Made by a program: the position numbers and the translations under genes. DNA of 64,000 nt from an uncultured Olsenella sp. (GTDB taxonomy: Bacteria; Actinomycetota; Coriobacteriia; Coriobacteriales; Atopobiaceae), in contig CASEQJ010000005.1 in NCBI GenBank assembly GCA_949290055.1, positions 1-64,000 of the forward strand, read 5' to 3'. Position 1 is the first letter of the stretch. Each line of letters opens with the position of its first letter. Below are positions 9,056 through 16,748 of this stretch, piece after piece. Below the pieces are notes generated by a model. That model made no database searches. It was not told the DNA's origin and saw only the letters and a program-made list of their open reading frames with translations.

Positions 9056-9114
9056 CTCGACCCCTCTCCCTCGGATTGGACCCTCCCCACGGCCGGGGGG
9101 CGCCAGTCAAAGAG

Positions 9115-9120
9115 TATAAT
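9115..9120 (+). promoter_or_regulatory. Candidate -10 box (TATAAT) of the radical SAM operon
   Basis: A perfect TATAAT lies 59 bp before the first radical SAM start, in the 123-bp divergent gap opposite the UbiA-family gene. I see no good -35 at 17 bp, so it may need an activator. An overlapping TATACT on the minus strand could serve the UbiA-family gene. Confidence 0.4.
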
Positions 9121-9178
9121 TCTTTGTCGCGTGCCCACCTGGGCGCGCTCCGCGACCGAGGGAGGGGTGCACTGGAAC

Positions 9179-10744
9179 ATGCTTCTCTATCTTGTTTCCA
9201 CGCAGCCCAGGGCCAACCTTCCCGCCGTCAGGGAGGCTGCAGAGGAGCTCTTCTCAACTGACGACATAGAGGTGCGTCACGTGCCCACACTCCAGGGAGT
9301 GGAGAAACCCTCCGAGGAGTACCGCGTTGTCACAATCTCTCCGGACGCGTCGCTAATCGAACCCGCCCTCTCAACATGGGGCCGTCCCAACTGGTTTTTC
9401 TCACACATGGGAGAGCGGACGTTCCCCTTGGATGACGCGGGAATTGAGCGCGTGCTGCGCGAGCTCGCACGGCAAGGCGAGTGGGCGGCGGCGAAGGACC
9501 TCAACGGCTTCGTCTGCCTACTCGACCGACTCGAGCATCGCACGCGGCTCCGGGCGCGGCCCACGTCCCTTCAGCTCGAGACGACCAACCGCTGCAACGC
9601 CTCGTGCGTCATGTGCAACCACCTCTACTCCAGCGAGCCGCCCGACCCCGACTTCTCTCGGCTGGCTGAGCGTCTCGACGAAGTTCTCCCCTACCTGCGA
9701 ATGATTCTTCTGCACGGCAACGGAGAGCCCTTCCTGGCGCCTGACATAGCCAACAGAATTCGCGTCTTCCACGACCATGGAATCGCCCTCACCACCAACA
9801 CCAACCTCTCCGTGCTCAACGACGAGCTTCTCGAACTTCTAAACAGCTGCTTTTTTGAGGTGCGCGTCTCCTGCGACGGCTGCTCTCGCAGAACCTACGA
9901 GGGAATCCGACGAGGACTCTCGTTCGACCGCTTCGTCACGAACGCAAGGCTGCTGCGCGACCGCACGCCCAGACTTCGCAAGGTAATGGTCGCCGTGCTC
10001 ATGCGCCAGAACCTCACTGAGGTTGCAGATCTCGTCGACTTTGCCGCCGACTTGGGCTTCTCCGAGCTCTCATTCCAGGAGCTGGGAACCAACGCCGTAA
10101 TCGGCAACCAGGGGGACAGCCCCCGGCTCTTCCCCCACCTTGCCGCCAATCAGTTCCGCGGGGCAGTGCTCCGTGCGCGGGAGCTTGGCGTGCGCCTGTC
10201 CTACCCAGGCCTCGTCGACCTCACCCTCGAGGACGACCAAAAGCTAGCCGAGGAGACCGAGCGCGCGCAGCGCGAGCCGCTCTACCCGAGCACGGACGAC
10301 GTTGCCGAAATCCGTCGAAGGGCGCTGACGCTCGGTGAGGGCAACACGCGCCCAATCGAGCGGCTCGATTCATGCTCGTGGCAAGACGGACGCTACCGTT
10401 GCAGGGGAATCTGCTCTTGGTGCGTGGAGCGCCCTTACGTCGACACGCGAGGCAACGTCTTCCCCTGTTGCATTAATGCGACCTACAGCCTCGGGAACAT
10501 ATTCGAACACGACTCGTTTCTTGACCTCTGGAACGACGACCTCTACCAGCAGGTACGCGCGAGCTTTCACGAAGGAAGGTTGCCAGCGTTCTGCGAGGGC
10601 TGCCAGTTTCTCAGCACGGGGTCGACCTCCTACGTGAGGGTCCTTGATCATGACCCGTTGAAGTGGGAGAAACGCCACGTGAGCGGCCTCTACCTCAGCA
10701 AGCGTGATCACCTCGGGGAGGAAGGGAGCAGCACGTATGCATGA
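9179..10744 (+). CDS. Radical SAM/SPASM protein 1
   Basis: A 521-residue protein. The SAM-cluster motif CNASCVMC (Cys139, 143, 146) follows an N-terminal extension of about 125 residues I cannot assign. HGNGEPFL (179-186) is the GGEP-like SAM-binding loop. A cysteine-rich C-terminal SPASM-type domain (CRGICSWC, VFPCC, FCEGC) should carry auxiliary 4Fe-4S clusters. VSCDGCSRRTYEGIRRGLSF is shared with proteins 3 and 4 of this cluster. ATG 9179 is chosen for homology, with GGAGGGG 11 bases upstream; GTG at 9167 is an alternative. It overlaps the adenylating-enzyme gene by 8 bases. Substrate unknown. Confidence 0.88.
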   Translation: MLLYLVSTQPRANLPAVREAAEELFSTDDIEVRHVPTLQGVEKPSEEYRVVTISPDASLIEPALSTWGRPNWFFSHMGERTFPLDDAGIERVLRELARQGEWAAAKDLNGFVCLLDRLEHRTRLRARPTSLQLETTNRCNASCVMCNHLYSSEPPDPDFSRLAERLDEVLPYLRMILLHGNGEPFLAPDIANRIRVFHDHGIALTTNTNLSVLNDELLELLNSCFFEVRVSCDGCSRRTYEGIRRGLSFDRFVTNARLLRDRTPRLRKVMVAVLMRQNLTEVADLVDFAADLGFSELSFQELGTNAVIGNQGDSPRLFPHLAANQFRGAVLRARELGVRLSYPGLVDLTLEDDQKLAEETERAQREPLYPSTDDVAEIRRRALTLGEGNTRPIERLDSCSWQDGRYRCRGICSWCVERPYVDTRGNVFPCCINATYSLGNIFEHDSFLDLWNDDLYQQVRASFHEGRLPAFCEGCQFLSTGSTSYVRVLDHDPLKWEKRHVSGLYLSKRDHLGEEGSSTYA

Positions 10745-11951
10745 GGCAGCGCTCGAAAGACTCGCAGGACTGCGAGAGGCCGGCCTGTTCTCGGGACGCT
10801 TCTACGCCGAGCGCCTGATCTCCGCAGACGGGAGCGACCCCCTCACCTCCTACGAGCGCTTTCGCCGCACCCCCTTCATGACCAAGGACCAGATTCGCCA
10901 CGCGAGCGTGGAGGAGCGAACCGCGACGGCGCCCGAGGACGTCTATGGCGTCTTCTCGAGCAGCGGAACCACCGGACGACGCACGATGTACGTCTACAGC
11001 CGCAACGACAAGAACGTCCACGAGCGATTCGTGCGCACGTTCCTCACCGAGATCGGCGTCACGGCACGCGACCTCGGCGCGGTCATGGCGCCGATCGGAA
11101 CCGGAGTCATGGCACATACCATGATGTGGGAGTTCACAACAATGGGGGCGGGCTACGTCAACTGTCCCGAACCCTCCCCCGAAAACATGCTCGAGACCGT
11201 CGAAGACGTTCCCGTGAGTGTGGTCGCCACTCGGCCCGACGTGGTCTCCGCCGCCTGCTACCGCCCCGAGCTCCGGGAGCGCTTTGCGGCCTCGGGCGTG
11301 AGGCTGCTGCTGCTCGGCGGGGGATTTCTCACCGAAGGCCGCCGTGCCCTGCTGGAGCGGGTCTGGGGCGCGCGCTGCTACAGCCTCTTTGGCATGAGCG
11401 AGGTCTTCGGTCCGATGGCGGCCGAGTGCCAGCGGCGTGACGGCCTGCACTACCTCGACGATTACCTCCTGATTGAGGTGCTCGACCCTCTCTCCCACGA
11501 GCCTGTTGGCGACGGCGAGGTAGGGGTGGCGGTCTACACGACCCTCTGGGACAAGGGTTTCCCGCTGCTCAGGTACTGGACGGACGACTACGTCAGCGTC
11601 ACGCACGAACCCTGCGACTGCGGGCTGGACCTGCCTCGAATGCGCTTTTTCGGCCGCCGAGCCGACGGACTCTTCCCCTCTCCGCGCCACCGCGACCAGC
11701 CAATCGTCTTTCCCAAGCAGATTGAGGAGACGCTTTTTTCGCACGGGCTCGTCGGCGAATACCTCTGCGACCTCTACAGCGGAAGCCTCGTTGTGAGGAG
11801 CGAACGCTGCGACCTCGCCGAGGCAGACCCGCGTGCCGCCGGGGCCGAGCTCTCCGAACTCTGTGCTCTGCCCGTCTCCGTCAAGCTCGTGGACCCGGGC
11901 ACGCTCGGCGTGTGCGCCGGCTCGAGGCGCATAAGGAACGGGGGATGGTAA
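10737..11951 (+). CDS. PaaK/CapK-like adenylate-forming enzyme
   Basis: A 404-residue member of the phenylacetate-CoA-ligase-like branch of acyl-adenylating enzymes. The ATP-binding P-loop SSSGTTGRR is at 74-82, and YSLFGMSEVFGPMAAEC carries the adenine/substrate-binding motif. A C-terminal subdomain with FFGRRADGLF follows. Such enzymes activate a carboxylic acid (often aryl or amino acid) with ATP, for CoA or other acceptors; the F390-synthetase-like and capsule CapK branches look similar. No carrier protein is encoded nearby. Position inside the operon argues that it activates a pathway intermediate. Confidence 0.75.
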   Translation: MHEAALERLAGLREAGLFSGRFYAERLISADGSDPLTSYERFRRTPFMTKDQIRHASVEERTATAPEDVYGVFSSSGTTGRRTMYVYSRNDKNVHERFVRTFLTEIGVTARDLGAVMAPIGTGVMAHTMMWEFTTMGAGYVNCPEPSPENMLETVEDVPVSVVATRPDVVSAACYRPELRERFAASGVRLLLLGGGFLTEGRRALLERVWGARCYSLFGMSEVFGPMAAECQRRDGLHYLDDYLLIEVLDPLSHEPVGDGEVGVAVYTTLWDKGFPLLRYWTDDYVSVTHEPCDCGLDLPRMRFFGRRADGLFPSPRHRDQPIVFPKQIEETLFSHGLVGEYLCDLYSGSLVVRSERCDLAEADPRAAGAELSELCALPVSVKLVDPGTLGVCAGSRRIRNGGW

Positions 11952-12799
11952 TGGAGGTGCTCTCCCCCCTACGTGATCCCAACGACGTCGAAGCCCTCGT
12001 TGCGGCAGGCGCTGACGCGCTCTACTGCGGGCTCGCCGGCCTCAGCTCTCGTCCGCGCGGAGCTGACCTCACCCTCGAAGAAGTCGCCCATGCGGCGGAC
12101 TGCTGCAAGGAGCTGAAGAGGCCTCTCTACGTTGCAATCAACGGCTGCCTGGACCAAGAGCGTCTGGAACGGGCAAAGCGCGGAGCTCTCGAGGCGGAAC
12201 GTCTCGGCGCGAGCGCGCTCATCGTGGCTGACTGGGGGCTTTCCCGGTTCTGTCTGGAGCACCTCACCTCCGCCGAGGTTCACATAAGCACGCTCGCCGG
12301 CGTGCAGAACTCCGCCACCGCCCGGCTCCTGCACGAACTTGGTGCGCGTCGCGTGGTGCTGTCGAGCAACCTCACCCTGACCGAAATCGCCGAAATCGTC
12401 CATGCGGTCCCTGGGTTGGACTACGAAATCGTCGCCGAGGGCGGCGTGTGCTTCAATGACAACCGTCTCTGCGAGCTTCCCCACTCCGCGTCCGACGGAG
12501 CTGGCTACCGCGTGGGCTGCAAGCGAACCTACACCTACCGTGCAGATGACCGCGGAGAGACGCCCGCCCGCACTATAGGCGGAAGCCAGGCGAGCGCCGA
12601 GAGGCTCGTCGCGCTCTTCTCGGCCATGGGTGTGGACTCACTCAAGATTGAGGGTCGCACCCGTGACCGCGCATGGGCCCTCGAGTCGACAGCACGTCTA
12701 CGTCGCGCGGTCGACGAGGTTCAGGAACCCGACCCGGGGCTTCTGCACTACGTATCGCGGCTGCGCGAGGCGGACTACCCGGACGAGGGGGGTCGCTGA
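11951..12799 (+). CDS. U32-family protein, UbiU-like
   Basis: A 282-residue U32 protein. The pattern VAEGGVCFNDNRLCELPH followed by GCKRTY gives cysteines at 167, 174 and 190. These nearly match the spacing of three of the four 4Fe-4S ligands I recall for E. coli UbiU (169, 176, 193). I see no counterpart of the fourth (232). UbiU works with UbiV in O2-independent ring hydroxylation during anaerobic ubiquinone synthesis, and other U32 members hydroxylate RNA. ATG 11951 overlaps the previous stop (TAATG); ATG 11945 is also possible. The next gene is a UbiV-like partner, the same pair order as yhbU-yhbV. Confidence 0.72.
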   Translation: MEVLSPLRDPNDVEALVAAGADALYCGLAGLSSRPRGADLTLEEVAHAADCCKELKRPLYVAINGCLDQERLERAKRGALEAERLGASALIVADWGLSRFCLEHLTSAEVHISTLAGVQNSATARLLHELGARRVVLSSNLTLTEIAEIVHAVPGLDYEIVAEGGVCFNDNRLCELPHSASDGAGYRVGCKRTYTYRADDRGETPARTIGGSQASAERLVALFSAMGVDSLKIEGRTRDRAWALESTARLRRAVDEVQEPDPGLLHYVSRLREADYPDEGGR

Positions 12800-12801
12800 C
12801 G

Positions 12802-13587
12802 GTGAGGTACCTCGGAGCACAGATTCTTGACGTTGAGGCCGCCGTCAACGCGCTCTTGTCGGACGCGGCTGACGGAGTCGTGCTTGGCGACGCGCTTTGC
12901 CAGCGACGCATGTTCCGCCACGGCGAACCCGGACTCGTCCAGGCAGCGGTTGAGCTTTCCGGCATAGGGGGCCGCGCGCTGCTGCAGACCCCACTCTACG
13001 CCACCGACGCCACCTGCCGCGAGACGCTCGACCTCGCCGCCCTTCTCGCCTCACTTGGCATGCTCGACGCGACAATCGTCCAGGACGTGGGCCTGGCGGC
13101 GCTGCTGCGAGAACGCCTCCCCGAGATCCCTCTCGTCTGGGGACGCTGGGGACGGGTGCGTGGCGGCTCCGTCAACGCCGACACCCTCTGCTTCCTGCGC
13201 GAAATCGGCGTGAGCGCGGTGGAGTGCGAGGTTCCCGAAAGAACCGGCGCCATCCACGGGCTCGGGCTCTCCGTCTACGGCGCCGTAGGCCGTCTCTCCT
13301 ATGCGACGCTCTCCCGGCTGTGCTACTCGTGCCACCTCGCCAACACCGACGAAGCGGCATGCGAAAGGCGCTGCGTCATGATTCGCGAGGAGCTTCTCAC
13401 GGGCGGGTGCAGCCTCGAGGTGCATGGCCGCATCGTCGGCGAGCGGCTTGACTACCCGGCAACGGAGAATGACTTCGTGCAGAAGGATGACCCTGCGGAG
13501 CACGTAATCGTCTACGCATCTACCATTGAGGGCGCGGCGGAGCTTTGCCACCGCGCTACTGGGTCGCGACCCAAGGAGGACTCATGA
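12802..13587 (+). CDS. U32-family protein, UbiV-like
   Basis: A 261-residue protein beginning at GTG 12802, 2 bp after the previous stop. Cysteines at 33, 174, 187 and 191 (ALCQRR, LCYSCHLANTDEAACERRC) reproduce, with a constant offset of six, the four cluster ligands I recall for E. coli UbiV (39, 180, 193, 197). UbiV forms a heterodimer with UbiU, each carrying one 4Fe-4S cluster. The pair is normally discussed in proteobacteria making ubiquinone; here it lies among radical SAM and prenyltransferase genes. It overlaps the next ATG by four bases. Identification depends on cysteine spacing and pairing, as overall similarity is low. Confidence 0.65.
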   Translation: MRYLGAQILDVEAAVNALLSDAADGVVLGDALCQRRMFRHGEPGLVQAAVELSGIGGRALLQTPLYATDATCRETLDLAALLASLGMLDATIVQDVGLAALLRERLPEIPLVWGRWGRVRGGSVNADTLCFLREIGVSAVECEVPERTGAIHGLGLSVYGAVGRLSYATLSRLCYSCHLANTDEAACERRCVMIREELLTGGCSLEVHGRIVGERLDYPATENDFVQKDDPAEHVIVYASTIEGAAELCHRATGSRPKEDS

Positions 13588-14672
13588 GAGGAAACCTGTT
13601 TAGCGTCGTCTACGAGGTTGCTAACACCATGTACGGCGGCGAGGGTGCCGATGCACGCATTGCCGAGCTTCAAAGCTCCGTGCGCCGTGAAATTGCGGGC
13701 GAGAAGGACGACATCCCCCTCCGCTACCTGCTGTTCAAAATGACGAACCGCTGCAACTCTGACTGTGAGTACTGCTCGCACGCGGTCAGCAACACGGCTA
13801 ACGAGGCAAAGTCAGACATCCCGCTCGAACTCGTGCAGAAGACAATTGCCGAGGCGGGGGCACTTGGCGCCACCGCGATGGCGATCAACGGCGGGGAGCC
13901 GCTCATGCGCGAGGACGTCCTCGACATTGTGAGAACGACCATAGATAACGGAATCGTCCCGGTGCTCATGACCAATGGGATTCTTTTGCCGAAGCACTGG
14001 AGAGACCTGGGCGAGGCGGGACTTCGCTACGTCATTATCTCCTTCGATTCGATTCGCCCCGAGATTTACGAAAAACAGCGCGGACAGAGCTTCGAACGGG
14101 CGCTCGCGGGCATTGAGGCGGCACGGAGCATGATGGAGGAGTTTCCCGGCACGCGCGTCCATGTGTCGGCGGTGCTCACCCGCGACAACGTCGACGACTT
14201 CATCGACCTCGTCAAGTTCATGTCTGAGCGCGGGATCGCGGTGCAAATCAGCCCCTATCACCACTATAACGACCGCAAGCGCGACGAGATCTCGATTGAG
14301 GACCGAGCCGAGATCGAGGCGCTCACCGAGCGCCTGCTGCGCATGAAGCACGAGGAGGGCTACCTAATCGCAAGCTCGACCGGATTTATAGAGCACCTCA
14401 CCGAGTTCTTCGCAGACCGTCGGCGCGTCCCCGCCGATTACCGCTGCGAGATCGGCTACACCAACCTCTTCATAGACGCTTATGGCAACGTGCGTCCCTG
14501 CTGGGACTGGTGTTTCAAGCCACTCGGCAAACTCGGCGAGACCTCACTCGAGGAGATTTGGCACGGCGAGCGCATGAGGAAGTACCGCCAACGCATGCTG
14601 GAATGCGATTGCGACGGCTGCTGGTACATGTGCACCGGTGAGGTCTCCATGCTTCTGGACGGCAGACTGTGA
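13584..14672 (+). CDS. Radical SAM/SPASM protein 2 (divergent type)
   Basis: A 362-residue protein with a strong AAGGAGG site before ATG 13584. CNSDCEYC (Cys57, 61, 64) is the radical SAM motif and INGGEPLM (101-108) the canonical GGEP loop, closer to the MoaA/PqqE type than proteins 1, 3 and 4. A C-terminal cysteine set (CEIGYTNLFID, VRPCWDWC, CDCDGCWYMC) marks a SPASM/twitch-like domain for one or two extra clusters. It overlaps its neighbours by four bases on each side. It lacks the SCDG...RRG block of the other three, so it probably acts on a different substrate or step. Confidence 0.88.
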   Translation: MRGNLFSVVYEVANTMYGGEGADARIAELQSSVRREIAGEKDDIPLRYLLFKMTNRCNSDCEYCSHAVSNTANEAKSDIPLELVQKTIAEAGALGATAMAINGGEPLMREDVLDIVRTTIDNGIVPVLMTNGILLPKHWRDLGEAGLRYVIISFDSIRPEIYEKQRGQSFERALAGIEAARSMMEEFPGTRVHVSAVLTRDNVDDFIDLVKFMSERGIAVQISPYHHYNDRKRDEISIEDRAEIEALTERLLRMKHEEGYLIASSTGFIEHLTEFFADRRRVPADYRCEIGYTNLFIDAYGNVRPCWDWCFKPLGKLGETSLEEIWHGERMRKYRQRMLECDCDGCWYMCTGEVSMLLDGRL

Positions 14673-15508
14673 GCAGCCTAGACGAGGTTATAGAGGACTG
14701 GAAGCGCGGGACCTACTACATAGGGGTCTTCCGCGAATCCCTGCCGCGAATCCGTGCCTGCCACGACCTTCTTGCGGACGACGAGTCGCGCCGGGTGCTG
14801 CTCGAGCTGTTGCAAGCGTACGCAACCACCTCCGGCGACTCCCTCGCCCACCTCGCGAGTGCCTGCAGCGCGCCCTGTACGCTCCACCACTTCGTCGATT
14901 CTGACGGGCACCGCGTCATGGGAACCGAGAATCCCTACTTCCTCGAAGGCGTCTTCCCGCCCGCCGGCGACGTCGTGCTCCTCGACGGCGGGGCCTACGT
15001 CGGCGACACGATCGAGCTGGCAAGCCGAATCCTCGGGACGCGTCTCTGCCACTACTACGCCTTCGAGCCCAACGCGGAGACCTTTAGCGTGCTTCGGGAG
15101 ACCCTCGCGCGAGTGTCGGTCCCTGGTTCCTGCTTCCGCGCAGGTCTCTCGGACCATTCCGGGAGCGCGCCCTTCTCGCCCGACGGCTCCGGCTCTCGAG
15201 TCTCCGCGGACGGGACCGAGACGATAGAGCTTGTCGACGCCGGGGCGTTCGTCGCCAACCCTCCCGGACCCGCTCCCACCTTCGTCAAGCTCGACGTGGA
15301 GGGCCAGGAGCGGTCGGTTCTCTCATCCCTGCTACCCTACCTGCGGGACATGCGACCCGACCTGGCAGTCAGCGCTTACCACGAGCTCTCAGACCTCTGG
15401 GAGATTCCGCTGCTCGTCTCTGAGGCTTGTCCCAACTATAGGGTCTACCTGCGTCACCAGTCCAACTACTACACCGAGACGGTATGCTATGCAACCGCGC
15501 GCGAGTAA
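14669..15508 (+). CDS. FkbM-family SAM-dependent methyltransferase
   Basis: A 279-residue protein starting at GTG 14669, which overlaps the previous stop (GTGA). LLDGGAYVGDT (104-114) is the SAM-binding loop, YAFEPNAE follows at about 130, and FVKLDVEGQE (205-214) plus RHQSNYYTETVCY near the end are hallmarks of the FkbM family. FkbM enzymes mostly O-methylate sugars or polyketide hydroxyls. Within this operon it could methylate a hydroxyl made by the U32 pair or a glycan sugar. The product cannot be decided from sequence. Confidence 0.85.
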   Translation: MSSLDEVIEDWKRGTYYIGVFRESLPRIRACHDLLADDESRRVLLELLQAYATTSGDSLAHLASACSAPCTLHHFVDSDGHRVMGTENPYFLEGVFPPAGDVVLLDGGAYVGDTIELASRILGTRLCHYYAFEPNAETFSVLRETLARVSVPGSCFRAGLSDHSGSAPFSPDGSGSRVSADGTETIELVDAGAFVANPPGPAPTFVKLDVEGQERSVLSSLLPYLRDMRPDLAVSAYHELSDLWEIPLLVSEACPNYRVYLRHQSNYYTETVCYATARE

Positions 15509-16748
15509 CGACGACCCCACACTCGAGCTTCTCGTCGCCAAGCGCGACGCAGCGCTCGCGGCCGGAGACGTCGCAACGGCGAAGGACGCCAACGAACGTC
15601 TCGCCCGCGCCGAAATCGCGGCGGGAGCGAGGCGCTACCAACACCTTCCCGTAATCGTTCACGTGGAGCTAACGACACGCTGCAGCTGCTCGTGTATCAT
15701 GTGCTCCCGCTGTTACGAACGCGTCGCAGAGCGTGACCTAAACGTGGAACTCCTCGAAGGCCTGCTCCCGTGCGCCCGCGTCGCCGTGATCAACGGCGTC
15801 GGTGAGCCGCTGCTCCACCCGCGCTTCGCAGACGTCCTCGAGCTGCTGCGGAAATACGGCGTCGTTGCTTCGGCGACGACCAACCTCCAGCACCTGTCTC
15901 GCGAGCACATTCCCCTCATTGCCGAGGTCTTCGGCAGGGTGGGAGTCTCCTGCGACGGCGCCACGGCGCGCACCTACGAGTCGATCAGACGGGGCGCCTC
16001 CTTTGAGCGCCTCTGCGACAACGCCCGACTGCTTACCTCCTCCTGCCCAAACACCCGGTTCCAGCTAGCCGTGGTCAGCATGAGGCAGAACATTCGGGAG
16101 TCCGAGGCAATCGTCGAGCTCGCTGCACGTCTCGGATTCAACAGCGTGCGCTTTGGCCGGCTTGAGACGAACCGACTCCTCGAGAATGAGGACGACTCGC
16201 TCATGTGCTTCCCCGACTTCGCCCGCGAGCACCTCGGTCGCGCGCTCCGCCGTGGAAAGGAGCTTGGCGTCGAGGTCAGCGTGCCGCGCGTCCTAAGAGG
16301 CCCGGCCGACCCGATACGCGTCGAGAAGCAGGCGCAGCGACTCGTCGAGCGTCCTCTCTTCCAGCCCGACTCCTTCTATGAGGCCCTGCCAGCGCGCTAC
16401 GCCGAACTCGAACGAACCGGCCTCTTCGAGCCGCGCCCCTATGAGCTCGAACCTACCGTCGACTCTGAGGGCCTCTGCCACTGGCTCGGGCTTGGCACCT
16501 ACGTCTCCGTTGACGGGGAGGTACGCCCCTGCGGCGAGATTGTCGGAGCGCCGGAGCCAGCCGGTGACAACGAGCACAATCCTCTCAACCTTCCCTCCAG
16601 CTGCGCCCTGCGTGAGGTTTTCCTGGGTGGCCATGTGCCACGAGCCTGCGCGAACTGCTCCTACCTCATGAACGACGAGCTCTCCTCGGTCGTACTCGAC
16701 GAGGCGCGGCTCTTCCGAAGCCTCGTCGGTAGAGAGGAGGAGAAATGA
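15489..16748 (+). CDS. Radical SAM/SPASM protein 3
   Basis: A 419-residue protein. ATG 15489 is chosen because it precedes all homologous sequence, overlapping the methyltransferase gene by 20 bases; the frame is open further upstream but as a shadow of that gene. CSCSCIMC gives the CxxxCxxC motif (Cys65, 69, 72) and INGVGEPLL the SAM-binding loop. VSCDGATARTYESIRRGASF aligns with proteins 1 and 4. C-terminal cysteines (GLCHWLG, VRPCGE, CANC) indicate a reduced SPASM domain. The gene ends with ATGA overlapping protein 4. Confidence 0.87.
   Translation: MQPRASNDDPTLELLVAKRDAALAAGDVATAKDANERLARAEIAAGARRYQHLPVIVHVELTTRCSCSCIMCSRCYERVAERDLNVELLEGLLPCARVAVINGVGEPLLHPRFADVLELLRKYGVVASATTNLQHLSREHIPLIAEVFGRVGVSCDGATARTYESIRRGASFERLCDNARLLTSSCPNTRFQLAVVSMRQNIRESEAIVELAARLGFNSVRFGRLETNRLLENEDDSLMCFPDFAREHLGRALRRGKELGVEVSVPRVLRGPADPIRVEKQAQRLVERPLFQPDSFYEALPARYAELERTGLFEPRPYELEPTVDSEGLCHWLGLGTYVSVDGEVRPCGEIVGAPEPAGDNEHNPLNLPSSCALREVFLGGHVPRACANCSYLMNDELSSVVLDEARLFRSLVGREEEK

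Noticed and set aside
9056..9178. Precursor peptide gene for the radical SAM proteins
   Set aside because: The 123-bp divergent gap has no start codon with ribosome site and sensible peptide, and the other cluster genes overlap, leaving no room.
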